From Sandaracinobacteroides hominis (GTDB taxonomy: Bacteria; Pseudomonadota; Alphaproteobacteria; Sphingomonadales; Sphingomonadaceae), in NCBI RefSeq assembly GCF_016464365.1, contig NZ_JADCUC010000004.1:310001-374000 (forward strand): a stretch of DNA of 64,000 nucleotides. Reading direction: 5' to 3'. Positions 17,342 through 25,677 of this stretch are shown one piece after another (the first letter of the stretch is position 1; each line of letters starts with the position of its first letter). The notes under the pieces are model-generated. The model saw only the letters and a program-made list of their open reading frames with translations, had not been told where the DNA came from and searched no databases. Both the position numbers and the translations under genes were made by a program.

Positions 17342-18607
17342 TCACTTACCTATGCAAAAGCGCAAAAATATGGCGCCCAGAATCGCTTCCGGGTCGATCT
17401 GTCCGGTCAGGCGGCCCAGCGCGTGGGCTGCGGAGCGGAGGGATTCGGCTGTCAGCACCGGGTCCTGCTGGGCGGCGGCTTCTTCCACTCTTGCCAGGGC
17501 TTCGGCGACCAGCGCCTGTTGACGGGCGGTGGTGACGACTGCGGCTTCGCCTTTGGGGATCTGGGCTTGGGCCCAGTCGGCGAGCCAGCTTTCGAGTTCA
17601 GGCAGGCCGGCGCCTGTCTGGGCGGAGAGGTAGAGCTTGCCGTCGCGCCAGCCGGGGCGGTCGCCGCTTTCGTCGATCTTGTTCACGAGATTGCCGCCGG
17701 GCCCCAGGTTCAGCACCAGGTCGGCGCTGTCGGCGCGGGCGCGGGCGCGGGCTATGCCTTCCGCTTCGATGGGGTCGGTTGTTTCGCGCAGGCCCGCGGT
17801 GTCCAGCAGCACGGCTGGGCGGCCGGCCAGGTCCAGATGCACCTCCAGCACGTCGCGGGTGGTGCCGGCGTGGGGGGTGACGATGGCGACGTCTCGGCGG
17901 GCCAGCGCATTGAGCAGGCTGGATTTCCCGGCATTGGGCGGGCCGACGATGGCGATGGTGAGGCCGGAGCGGATGCGTTCGGCCAGTGGTGCAGTGGCCA
18001 GGGCGGCCGCCATGTGGGCGGCGAGGCCGGACATGCCGGCGCGGACGGATGGGGAGATTTCGCCCACATCGCCTTCATCGGCGAAGTCCAGTTCGGCTTC
18101 GCTGAGGGCCATCAGGCCGATCAGCTGCTCGCGCCAGAGGTCGGCGCGATGGCGCAGGCGGCCGCCGGCGCCGCTCAGGGCCTGATCGCGCTGGGCTTCG
18201 GTTTCGGCGGCGATGAGGTCCGAGAGGGCTTCGGCCTGGGTGAGATCGAGGCGGCCGGTTTCGAAGGCGCGGCGGGTGAATTCGCCGGCTTCCGCCGGGT
18301 GGGCGCCAAGCTCGGCAAGGGCCTGCTGGACGCCTGCGACGACCGAGGGGCTGCCGTGGCAGTGGAGTTCGGCGCTGTCTTCGCCGGTGAAGCTGCTGGG
18401 GCCGGGGAAGGTGAGGACGAGGGCGCTGTCGAGAAGCTGGCCGTCGGAGGGGCGGTGGAGGTTGCGAAGCCGGGCTTCGCGCGGGGCCGGCAGGCGGGCG
18501 CCGGTCAGCTGGCGGACGATTTCGAGGCTCTCTGGCCCGGACAGGCGGATGACGGCGACGCCGCTGGGCGGCGGGCCGGAGGAGAGGGCGAAGATGGTGC
18601 GCGACAT
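17342..18607 (-). CDS. mnmE: tRNA modification GTPase MnmE (TrmE)
   Basis: MnmE is the GTPase partner of MnmG in wobble-uridine modification. The N-terminal tetrahydrofolate-binding domain shows SSGPPPSGVAVIRLSG. The inserted G domain carries GPPNAGKSSLLNAL (G1, about residue 220), DTAGLRETTDPIEAEGI (G3) and NKID (G4). The protein ends with the obligatory FCIGK, whose cysteine is needed for activity. The length of 421 aa is slightly shorter than the usual 450. It is divergent from the antiporter gene. Confidence 0.96.
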   Translation of the reverse strand: MSRTIFALSSGPPPSGVAVIRLSGPESLEIVRQLTGARLPAPREARLRNLHRPSDGQLLDSALVLTFPGPSSFTGEDSAELHCHGSPSVVAGVQQALAELGAHPAEAGEFTRRAFETGRLDLTQAEALSDLIAAETEAQRDQALSGAGGRLRHRADLWREQLIGLMALSEAELDFADEGDVGEISPSVRAGMSGLAAHMAAALATAPLAERIRSGLTIAIVGPPNAGKSSLLNALARRDVAIVTPHAGTTRDVLEVHLDLAGRPAVLLDTAGLRETTDPIEAEGIARARARADSADLVLNLGPGGNLVNKIDESGDRPGWRDGKLYLSAQTGAGLPELESWLADWAQAQIPKGEAAVVTTARQQALVAEALARVEEAAAQQDPVLTAESLRSAAHALGRLTGQIDPEAILGAIFLRFCIGK

Positions 18608-18711
18608 CCGCTTCGTTTAGCGGCGGCGGGTGGGGGGCGGAAGCACCGCCGTGGATCGGATTTTTACCCGTGCGGGTCGCGCTGGCGGGGCGAGTGTGTC
18701 AAAAACCTCAT

Positions 18712-20439
18712 ATGCCGCACGACACGCCCCTGATTGCTACCATTGCCGCCGGTCTCGGCCTTGCTTTCCTGTTGGGTCTGATCGCGCATCGGCTGAAGGT
18801 GTCGCCGCTGGTGGGCTATCTGCTGGCGGGGATTGCGGTGGGGCCGTTCACGCCCGGGTTCGTCGCCGATCAGGGGATGGCGAACCAGCTTTCCGAGATC
18901 GGCGTGATCCTGCTGATGTTTGGCGTGGGGCTGCACTTCTCGCTGAAGGATCTGTTGTCTGTGCGCCATATCGCCATCCCCGGTGCCCTTGTGCAGATGG
19001 CGACGGCGACGGCGATGGGCTTCGGGCTTGGGCATGTGTTCGGCTGGGACTGGAAGGCGTCGCTGGTGTTCGGGCTGGCGCTTTCGGTGGCGAGCACGGT
19101 GGTGCTGCTGCGGGCGCTGCAGGATCGGCGCATCATGGAGACGGAGCGCGGGCGGATCGCCGTTGGCTGGCTGATCGTCGAGGATCTGGCGATGGTGCTG
19201 GCACTGGTGTTGCTTCCGGTGCTGGCGGCTACCGGCGCGAATGCGGCATCGGGCGCGGGGCAGGCGCTGGGTCTGACGCTGGCGAAGATGGTCGGCTTTG
19301 TCGTCTTCATGCTGGTGGTGGGCAAGCGGGTGATCCCGATGGTGCTGCACTATGTGGCGCACACGGGTTCGCGCGAGCTGTTCCGGCTGGCGGTGCTGGC
19401 AATTGCGCTGGGGGTGGCGTTTTCAGCCGCCTCGCTGTTTGGCGTCTCCTTTGCGCTGGGGGCGTTTTTCGCCGGCATGATCCTGGCGGAATCGCAGCTG
19501 AGCCAGCGGGCGGCTGCGGAGACGCTGCCGCTGCGCGATGCCTTTGCCGTGCTGTTCTTTGTCTCGGTGGGCATGCTGTTCGATCCGTTGGTGGTGACGG
19601 AGCAGCCGCTGCAGCTGCTGGGGACGGTTGCCGTCATCGTCGTGGGGAAATCGATCATTGCCTTCGTGCTGATCCGGGCCTTCGGGCACACCACGAAGAC
19701 GGCGCTGACGGTTTCGGCGAGCCTGGCGCAGATCGGTGAATTTTCCTTTATTCTGGCGGCACTTGGCGTTTCTCTGGCAATCTTGCCGCCGGAAGGCCGT
19801 GATCTGATCCTGGCCGCCAGCATCATCTCCATCATGCTGAATCCGCTGGTGTTCGGGGCGCTGGGGCCGTTCATTGCAACGCCAGCCGTTTCGGTGCCGC
19901 AGGTGGAGGAAACGCAGCCGGATACCGACCTGGTGCCCACGGCGAAATCCGCGCATTCGATCGTGGTGGGGCATGGGCGCGTTGGGAAGGCGCTGGCCGC
20001 CGGGCTGACGGCTGCGGGCGAGGCGGTGCTGGTGGTGGATACCTCGGCCGACCGGATTCGCGAGGTGCTGGCGGATGGGACGGAGGGGCTGGTGGGTATC
20101 GCCTCGGACCCGGCCGTGCTGCAGGCGGCGGGGATCGGGCGGGCGCGGCATTTGTTTGTCGCCATTCCCAACAGCTTTGAAGCGGGGCAGGTGGTGGAGC
20201 AGGCGCGGGCGGCGAACGCCGATCTGGACATCGTGGCGCGGGCGCATTCCGACGAGGAAGTGCTGTATTTGCAGAAGCATGGCGCCAACGGAATCGTGAT
20301 GGGCGAGCGCGAGCTGGCGCGGGGCATGCTGGACCATGCGCTGACGCCGGAGATCTTCCACGAGGCAGCGGCCGGAGCGGCCGGGAGCGGCGAACGGATG
20401 GGGCCACGGGCTTCGGTGGGGGTTGGGGTGGAGGGCTAG
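18712..20439 (+). CDS. Kef/YbaL-type monovalent cation:proton antiporter (CPA2) with RCK domain
   Basis: The protein has 575 aa. Residues 1-390 are a run of about 12 hydrophobic helices of the Na+/H+ exchanger type, with SPLVGYLLAGIAVGPFTPG near the N terminus and SLAQIGEFSFILAALG late in the domain, typical of YbaL/KefB. Residues about 415-530 are a TrkA-N (RCK) domain with the nucleotide-binding VVGHGRVGKALA motif. Such proteins exchange K+ or Na+ for H+ at the inner membrane and sense NAD(H) or glutathione. ATG 18712 is chosen because hydrophobic helix 1 starts soon after; an in-frame start at 18670 is weaker. Confidence 0.9.
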   Translation: MPHDTPLIATIAAGLGLAFLLGLIAHRLKVSPLVGYLLAGIAVGPFTPGFVADQGMANQLSEIGVILLMFGVGLHFSLKDLLSVRHIAIPGALVQMATATAMGFGLGHVFGWDWKASLVFGLALSVASTVVLLRALQDRRIMETERGRIAVGWLIVEDLAMVLALVLLPVLAATGANAASGAGQALGLTLAKMVGFVVFMLVVGKRVIPMVLHYVAHTGSRELFRLAVLAIALGVAFSAASLFGVSFALGAFFAGMILAESQLSQRAAAETLPLRDAFAVLFFVSVGMLFDPLVVTEQPLQLLGTVAVIVVGKSIIAFVLIRAFGHTTKTALTVSASLAQIGEFSFILAALGVSLAILPPEGRDLILAASIISIMLNPLVFGALGPFIATPAVSVPQVEETQPDTDLVPTAKSAHSIVVGHGRVGKALAAGLTAAGEAVLVVDTSADRIREVLADGTEGLVGIASDPAVLQAAGIGRARHLFVAIPNSFEAGQVVEQARAANADLDIVARAHSDEEVLYLQKHGANGIVMGERELARGMLDHALTPEIFHEAAAGAAGSGERMGPRASVGVGVEG

Positions 20440-20496
20440 TGTCCCTCCAGTTTGCCTGAGAGCGCATTCTGCGCCCTCCTATCGTGTTGATAACAT

Positions 20497-20883
20497 TCAA
20501 ACCAAATGTACCGGCCCCGGATATTCGGCGACTGTCGCATCCGCCGTCAGCAGTAGCATGCCTTCGATCATGGCCTGCGCTACCAGCAGGCGGTCGAACG
20601 GGTCGCGGTGGATTGGGGGCAGGCTGGTCACGCCTGCTGCATGGGCGCTGGTTATGGGCAACTCGGTGTAGCCATTGTCTAGCAGGGCGCGGCGCAGGAT
20701 GGATGGGTCCACGGCGAAATCCTCGCGGCCGAGGCTGGATTTTATGGCGATTTCCCAGAGGCTGGCGGCGCTGAAATGCAGGATGGATTCCGGGGCACCG
20801 ATGCGCTCTCGGGCTTGGGCGGACAGCCGGTCGGGGGCGCCGGCAGTCCATAGCAGCAGGTGGGTGTCGAGCAGGAGTTTCAG
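20497..20883 (-). CDS. VapC-like PIN-domain toxin, probable CTG start
   Basis: A PIN-domain ribonuclease of a type II toxin-antitoxin pair, 128 aa. It reads KLLLDTHLLLW at the start (first catalytic Asp), ASLWEIAIK in the middle, and DPFDRLLVAQA and LLTADATVAEYPG at the end (the other acidic residues). The only codon in the correct place is CTG at 20883-20881, which overlaps the TGA of the antitoxin as CTGA where ATGA would be normal. No ATG, GTG or TTG lies between the upstream in-frame stop and the conserved start. The first ATG, at 20712, would remove the catalytic N terminus. So the gene either uses a rare CTG start or has lost its start by mutation. Confidence 0.75.
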   Translation of the reverse strand: MKLLLDTHLLLWTAGAPDRLSAQARERIGAPESILHFSAASLWEIAIKSSLGREDFAVDPSILRRALLDNGYTELPITSAHAAGVTSLPPIHRDPFDRLLVAQAMIEGMLLLTADATVAEYPGPVHLV

Positions 20884-21122
20884 GGCTTCGTCCCGAACAA
20901 CTGCTCAATCTCGGCGGCGCCCATGCGGTCGAAATCGTCGGGCACGCGGATCTGCCCCTTCAGGAAACCGATGCGGCGCGGGGCGGCGGCCCGCGGATCG
21001 ATTGGCACCAGTCTTGCGACCGGCTTTCCCGCCTTGGAAATGACCACCGATTCCCCTTCTGCAACGCGGGCGAGCAGGCGGGAGAAGTGTGTTTTTGCGT
21101 CATGGACATTCACGCCGGACAT
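20880..21122 (-). CDS. Phd/YefM-type antitoxin
   Basis: This is an 80-residue antitoxin for the neighbouring PIN toxin. The N-terminal half, VNVHDAKTHFSRLLARVAEGE followed by VVISKAGKPVARLVPI, is the Phd/YefM DNA-binding fold. The C-terminal part (FDRMGAAEIEQLF) should wrap the toxin. Gene order antitoxin-toxin with overlapping codons is normal. The antitoxin probably represses its own operon. Confidence 0.88.
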   Translation of the reverse strand: MSGVNVHDAKTHFSRLLARVAEGESVVISKAGKPVARLVPIDPRAAAPRRIGFLKGQIRVPDDFDRMGAAEIEQLFGTKP

Positions 21123-21127
21123 GCGCG

Positions 21128-21165
21128 GACCATAGTTAGTCCGATCAAATTAGTCCATACCTTAA
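21128..21165 (-). promoter_or_regulatory. Likely promoter/operator of the toxin-antitoxin pair
   Basis: The short region ahead of the antitoxin holds a repeated TTAGTCC (about 21136 and 21150) and is AT-rich compared with its surroundings. Such direct repeats often bind Phd-type antitoxins. There is no direct proof. Confidence 0.35.
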
Positions 21166-21173
21166 GGTCGCGG

Positions 21174-21803
21174 TCAATCCGCGTCTGGCTGCACCTCGGG
21201 GCGGGCGTTCTGGAAGGCGGGTAGCTCGGCACAGGCGGCGTTGACCTCGCGGATGCGCGGCAGGGCGGTGAGGTCCACCTTGAAGCGGGCGGCGTTGGTG
21301 AGCTGCGGGACGATGAGGATATCGGCGAGCGTCGGCTGGGCGCCGAAGGCGTAGGGGCCGGGGTTGCGCGCGATCCATGTTTCGACGGCGGCCAGGCCGT
21401 GGGCGATGGTGTCGTGTGCCCATTGCCGCGCGGTGTCGGCGTTTGTGAGGGTTTCGATGCGCTTCAGCGTGCCGAGGTTCTGGATCGGATGCGTGTCGGC
21501 GGCGATGGCGAGGGAGACGGCACGGATCTTCGCGCGGATGAGCGGATCTGCGGGCAGGAAGGCGGGCTGGGGATGGGTTTCCTCCAGCCATTCCAGAATG
21601 GCGAGCGACTGGGTGAGGACGGTGCCGTCATCGAGCTCGAGGGCGGGGACCAGCCCCTGCGGGTTCACGGCCTTCCATTCGGGGGACGCCTGCGCGCCGG
21701 TGCGCAGGTCCATCGGGACGGCTTCATAAGGCACACCCTTCCAGTTGAGGCCGATACGCACGCGCCAAGCAGCGCCCGAGCGGAAGTAGGTGTAGAGTTT
21801 CAT
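21174..21803 (-). CDS. maiA: Maleylacetoacetate isomerase (zeta-class glutathione S-transferase)
   Basis: It isomerises maleylacetoacetate to fumarylacetoacetate in tyrosine and homogentisate breakdown, using glutathione. The 209-residue protein begins with a thioredoxin-like domain (KLYTYFRSGAAWRVRIGLN) and holds NPQGLVPALELDDG and TQSLAILEWLEE, which bind glutathione. The C-terminal domain has HPIQNLGTLKRI, typical of the zeta class. The usual SSC motif near residue 9 is changed to RSGA. No other genes of the pathway lie next to it, so a different zeta-GST activity cannot be excluded. Confidence 0.85.
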   Translation of the reverse strand: MKLYTYFRSGAAWRVRIGLNWKGVPYEAVPMDLRTGAQASPEWKAVNPQGLVPALELDDGTVLTQSLAILEWLEETHPQPAFLPADPLIRAKIRAVSLAIAADTHPIQNLGTLKRIETLTNADTARQWAHDTIAHGLAAVETWIARNPGPYAFGAQPTLADILIVPQLTNAARFKVDLTALPRIREVNAACAELPAFQNARPEVQPDAD

Positions 21804-21843
21804 GACGAGAGGTTAGCACCCACCCCCACGAGCCGGGCAACAG

Positions 21844-21992
21844 AAAACGGCCGAAGGCCCGCAAGGCCAACCGGCCGCCCGAGCCAATGCGAGGAACCGG
21901 CGCGGAGCGCCGAAGGCAAAACCGGCCGAAGGCCGCAAGGCCGACTGGCCGCCCGCGCTTATTGCGCGGAACCGGCGCGGAGCGCCGCAGGC
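21844..21992. repeat. About 75-bp GC-rich tandem repeat, two copies
   Basis: Copies at about 21844-21917 and 21918-21992. Each unit contains GGCCGAAGGCC-like, CGGCGCGGAGCGCCG and GCGC-loop-GCGC hairpins. A related array lies at 54979-55075. It fills most of the 309 bp between maiA and the TonB receptor gene; the rest is the receptor's promoter region. Confidence 0.85.
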
Positions 21993-22112
21993 AAAACTGT
22001 AACTATCCTGCAACATTGACCGAAATTCAGAGTTCATTGATCGAACGGTGGTTGCCCTAATGTGGTCAACGGGAAACTCTGTTGCATTGCAGCAGAAAAG
22101 AGGTCCGTTCCC

Positions 22113-24764
22113 ATGCGTCTCCATGCTCTTCTTCTCGCCGGTATCGCCCTTCCCGCCGCGCCTGCGCTGGCACAGGAGACGGCCGCCGCCGTTGCAGAGG
22201 CCGACACCATCATCGTCACCGGCACCCGCCGGGTGGACCGAACAGTGGCGGATTCGCCGGTGCCGGTGGATGTCGTCAGCCTGACCGCGATCCAGAACAG
22301 CGGCACCACCGAAACCGGCCGGGCGCTGCGCGATCTGGTGCCCAGTTTCAGCTTCCCGCAGCCGACCATCACCGACGGCACCGATGTGATCCGTCCCGCC
22401 TCGCTGCGCGGACTTGGCCCCGACCAGACGCTGGTGCTGCTGAACGGCAAGCGGCGGCACCTGTCGGCGCTCCTCAACCTGAACGGCTCGCTGGGGCGCG
22501 GCAGCCAGGCGGTGGACGTGAACTTCATCCCCTCCTCGGCGCTGAGCCGCGTGGAGGTGCTGCGCGACGGTGCGGCGGCGCAATATGGCTCGGACGCGAT
22601 AGCCGGGGTCATCAACTTCCAGATGAACGACGCGCGCGAGGGCGGGCGGATTTCGGCGACCTATGGCGCCAATGTCACCGATATCTCCGGCGTGAACCGG
22701 ATGGGCGACGTGGTGCTGGGATCCAACGGGCTGCCCGTCCTCACGCCCGATGGGGTGCTGACGCTGGAGGATTCGGGCAGGAAGCTGCACCAGACCGATG
22801 GCGAAACCCTTACGCTTACCGGCAATATCGGCCTGCCGATTGCCGCCGACGGCTTCCTCAACCTGACGGGCGAGTATCGGAAGCGCGAGGCGACCAAGCG
22901 CACCGGCTATGACCGGCGCCAGCAGTATAACGTCGTCGCCAACAACTGGGATGTGCCAAAGGAGCAGGCCTTCGATCGCCGCTCGCACCAGATCGGCGAT
23001 CCGAAGACCGAAGACTGGATGATCGCCTTCAACGCCGGCGTGCCGCTGGATGACCGGGTGGAAGCCTATGCCTTTGGCACCTATGGCCAGCGCGAGGGCG
23101 AGTCCGCCGGATTCTATCGCACCAGCCGCGACAACCGGAACGTCCTTTCCATCTATCCTGATGGCTTCCTGCCGCTGATCGGCTCCAGATCGAAGGATCT
23201 TGCCGTCACCGGCGGGCTGAAGGGCGATTTCTCCGGCTGGAGCTGGGATCTTTCGATGGGCTTCGGCCGCAACAAGCTGGATTATACCATCAGGAACACG
23301 CTGAACGCCTCGATCGGGCCCGGCAGCAAGACCGAATTCGACGCCGGCGGCCTTACCTATACCCAGTGGATCACCAACCTGGACATCAGCCGCGAACTGG
23401 GCTGGTTCGAGCGCACGACGCTGAGCTTCGGCGCGGAGTACCGGCGCGAGACCTTCCAGGTGAGCGCGGGCGAGCCGGACAGCTATCGCTCGGGCGGATC
23501 GACGCTGTGCCAGAACAATGCGCAATGGTGCGCGACTGCCTCGGCCAACGCCGGCGCGGCACCGGGCAGCCAGGTGTTCCCCGGCTTCCAGCCGAGCATC
23601 GGCGGCGTTTCGGTGACCGGCACCAACGCGCGCGAAAACGTCTCGCTCTATGCCGAGCTCGATGCCGACCTGCTGCCGCTCTGGAACCTGCAGCTGGCCG
23701 GCCGCTATGAGAACTATTCCGACTTCGGCAGCGACTGGAACTGGAAGGCGGCCACCCGCCTTGAAATCCTGAGCTGGCTTGCCGCCCGCGGCTCCATCTC
23801 CACCGGCTTCCGTGCGCCGGGGATCGCCCAGCAATTCTTTGCCGCCGCCGCCACCAACAATGTGAACGGCGTGCTGCTGGATACGGTGACACTGCCGGTC
23901 GACAACCCCGTGGCGCAGGCGCTCGGCTCCACGCCGCTGAAGGCGGAAACCGCAGTCAACTGGTCGGCCGGCTTTACCGCCAACCCGTTTCAGGGGCTGA
24001 ACTTCACCTTCGACTATTATCAGATCAAGATCGACGACCGCATCGTGCTGACGGAAAACCTCGTCGCCTCGCGCAATGCCGCCGGCCAGCCGACGGGCAG
24101 CAACCCCGGCTTCGGCATCGCCCAGATCCTGAACAATGCCGGCTTCAACAGCATCTCGGCCGCCCGCTTCTTCATCAACGGCATCGACACCAAGACCAGC
24201 GGCTTCGATGCCATCCTCACCTTCCGCCACGATCTCGCCGGCATGGGCAACCTGCAATGGACCATCGGCTATAACTGGAACAAGACCGATATCACCGGAT
24301 ACGAAGCCACCCCCGGCGCGCTGAACCAGGTGCCGGGCATCGTCCTCTTCGGGCGGCAGGAATCGCTGCGCATCACCGACGGCACGCCCAGCAACAAGAT
24401 CAACCTGGGCCTCGACTATGATTGGGAATGGCTGGGGGTTACCCTGCGCGGCAACCGCTATGGCAGCCTGACGGCCGCCGGCGCCGATGCGTTCACCGAT
24501 CTGGAGATCAAGCCGGCGTTCGTGATGGACGCCGAAATCCGCGCGCGGCCCTCTGGCAAGCTGGAAGGCATCGAATTCGCCATCGGCGCCAACAACCTGT
24601 TCGATAAATATCCCACCGCGCTGCCCACCGGGCGAGGCGTCGATCCGGCAAACGGCCAGCCCCGCAACTATTCGGCGAACAACTACTTCTTCCCCTTCTC
24701 GCCCTACTCCCCGTTCGGGTTCAACGGGCGGTTCGTGTATGGGCGGGTGAGTTATCGGTTCTAG
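22113..24764 (+). CDS. TonB-dependent outer-membrane receptor, 883 aa
   Basis: A signal peptide (ending ALAQ near residue 19) is followed by a TonB box (DTIIVTGTR), a plug domain (SLRGLGPDQTLVLLNGKRR, VEVLRDGAAAQYGSDAIAG) and a long beta-barrel that ends with VSYRF, the C-terminal aromatic expected of outer-membrane proteins. It should import a large substrate with energy from TonB-ExbBD. The substrate cannot be read from sequence or context. ATG 22113 has an AGAGG ribosome site and gives a clean signal peptide, so upstream in-frame GTG starts are set aside. Confidence 0.93.
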   Translation: MRLHALLLAGIALPAAPALAQETAAAVAEADTIIVTGTRRVDRTVADSPVPVDVVSLTAIQNSGTTETGRALRDLVPSFSFPQPTITDGTDVIRPASLRGLGPDQTLVLLNGKRRHLSALLNLNGSLGRGSQAVDVNFIPSSALSRVEVLRDGAAAQYGSDAIAGVINFQMNDAREGGRISATYGANVTDISGVNRMGDVVLGSNGLPVLTPDGVLTLEDSGRKLHQTDGETLTLTGNIGLPIAADGFLNLTGEYRKREATKRTGYDRRQQYNVVANNWDVPKEQAFDRRSHQIGDPKTEDWMIAFNAGVPLDDRVEAYAFGTYGQREGESAGFYRTSRDNRNVLSIYPDGFLPLIGSRSKDLAVTGGLKGDFSGWSWDLSMGFGRNKLDYTIRNTLNASIGPGSKTEFDAGGLTYTQWITNLDISRELGWFERTTLSFGAEYRRETFQVSAGEPDSYRSGGSTLCQNNAQWCATASANAGAAPGSQVFPGFQPSIGGVSVTGTNARENVSLYAELDADLLPLWNLQLAGRYENYSDFGSDWNWKAATRLEILSWLAARGSISTGFRAPGIAQQFFAAAATNNVNGVLLDTVTLPVDNPVAQALGSTPLKAETAVNWSAGFTANPFQGLNFTFDYYQIKIDDRIVLTENLVASRNAAGQPTGSNPGFGIAQILNNAGFNSISAARFFINGIDTKTSGFDAILTFRHDLAGMGNLQWTIGYNWNKTDITGYEATPGALNQVPGIVLFGRQESLRITDGTPSNKINLGLDYDWEWLGVTLRGNRYGSLTAAGADAFTDLEIKPAFVMDAEIRARPSGKLEGIEFAIGANNLFDKYPTALPTGRGVDPANGQPRNYSANNYFFPFSPYSPFGFNGRFVYGRVSYRF

Positions 24765-24775
24765 GGGTGAGGTTT

Positions 24776-24835
24776 GCCTCCGGCGGGGCGGGCTCTGCCC
24801 GCCACCCGGCAGGGAAATGATTTCCCTGCACCCTC
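24776..24835 (-). repeat. 60-bp double-hairpin element, reverse copy (cassette A, left)
   Basis: Written on the other strand it begins GAGGGTGCAGGGAAATCATT, forms the perfect stem GCAGGGAAAT/ATTTCCCTGC, then GGCGGGC-AGAG-CCCGCC, and ends GCCGGAGGC. It starts 12 bases after the TonB receptor stop, so it may also act as a terminator. It is identical over 60 bases to the copy at 38349-38408. Confidence 0.92.
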
Positions 24836-24874
24836 GGGGTTGCGGCCGGAACGAAGATACGCAGGTCCGGACAG

Positions 24875-25522
24875 CTAAGCCATGCCTTCGCGACCCTGTT
24901 GCACGAGAATCGTATCGATCTCCCGCAAACTCATCTGTTCCGCTCGCCCCTGCCCGATATAGTGGGACAACCGCTCGCAGAAACGGTGATAGGGAGCAGG
25001 TTGCGGAACTTCAGAGCGAAATCCCGGCGTCAAAGCTCTCAATCCCGCCCATGACAAAGTATCGAATATCGGAAAGGCATCTGGAGCGTGAAAATGTAGA
25101 TATTTAGAAGAAAAAGATGCTCTTCCGTGTGCCACATGACCGTGGACGCCAAGAGTCTTGCAGACAATCTGATTCAACATTCCATGAACCTTTACAACAG
25201 AGGCCACATCATTAATAAATTGATGCCTCCTACGTTCAGCAATCTCCTCGTCAATCTGATGCCTACAATTATACAAGGATGTCGAAAGCTCGCCCCATCT
25301 TCCACCCAATCCGCGAGACACAGAATAGACTCGGGATATGAAAACGAGTTTGTCTTTGACGATCCTCACATCGTCGTGAAGAGGGAATTCATCGCACATT
25401 CTATAAAATGCAAGATTTCCAATTCCATGCGCAGCATCAGCTGACTGCGTTTCTCCCGGCACAGCGCCCCCTTTCGAACTACCACTTGGCGCACTAAATC
25501 CTTTCCAGTTCGTAGAGTCCAC
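24875..25522 (-). CDS. Hypothetical protein in cassette A, about 215 aa
   Basis: I do not recognise the function. The protein is soluble, rich in His and Arg, with no signal peptide. A conserved-looking stretch, SFSSKYLHFHAPDAFPIFD, lies at about residues 135-153. Motifs of this form occur in uncharacterised proteins that I associate with accessory and defence regions, but this is memory and not a search result. GC content is lower than its neighbours. The start is uncertain: GTG 25522 gives 215 aa, while GTG 25462 has a better ribosome site (AAAGGGGG). It is the only gene between the paired repeat elements at 24776-24835 and 25531-25613. Confidence 0.6.
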   Translation of the reverse strand: MDSTNWKGFSAPSGSSKGGAVPGETQSADAAHGIGNLAFYRMCDEFPLHDDVRIVKDKLVFISRVYSVSRGLGGRWGELSTSLYNCRHQIDEEIAERRRHQFINDVASVVKVHGMLNQIVCKTLGVHGHVAHGRASFSSKYLHFHAPDAFPIFDTLSWAGLRALTPGFRSEVPQPAPYHRFCERLSHYIGQGRAEQMSLREIDTILVQQGREGMA

Positions 25523-25530
25523 TTAAGTTG

Positions 25531-25613
25531 GAGGGTGCAGGGAAATCATTGGATGCCTGCCCCGGACCTGATCCGGGGGCTGGGTGCAGGGCAAAGCCCT
25601 GCCCGCCGGAGGC
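25531..25613 (+). repeat. 83-bp double-hairpin element, forward copy with insert (cassette A, right)
   Basis: It begins GAGGGTGCAGGGAAATCATT and ends GCCCGCCGGAGGC like the 60-bp form. The middle holds an extra hairpin, CCCCGGACCTGATCCGGGG, and GCAGGGCAAAGCCCTGC. It is in inverted orientation to the copy at 24776-24835. Confidence 0.88.
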
Positions 25614-25677
25614 GCCCCAAGCTACGTTCCCACCGACGCGCACATGGATTAGGCTCCGCGCAATTGGGGGAGTGGGC

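Noticed and set aside
21813-24257. About 810-codon open frame antisense to the TonB receptor
   Set aside because: Shadow of a clear TonB-dependent receptor and of the repeat array before it.
24776-24835. Reading the 60-bp elements as simple gene terminators only
   Set aside because: Several copies do lie just after stop codons, but those at 16952, 25531 and 45524 do not follow a gene end, and the paired inverted order needs another explanation. The terminator role is kept as a possible side function.
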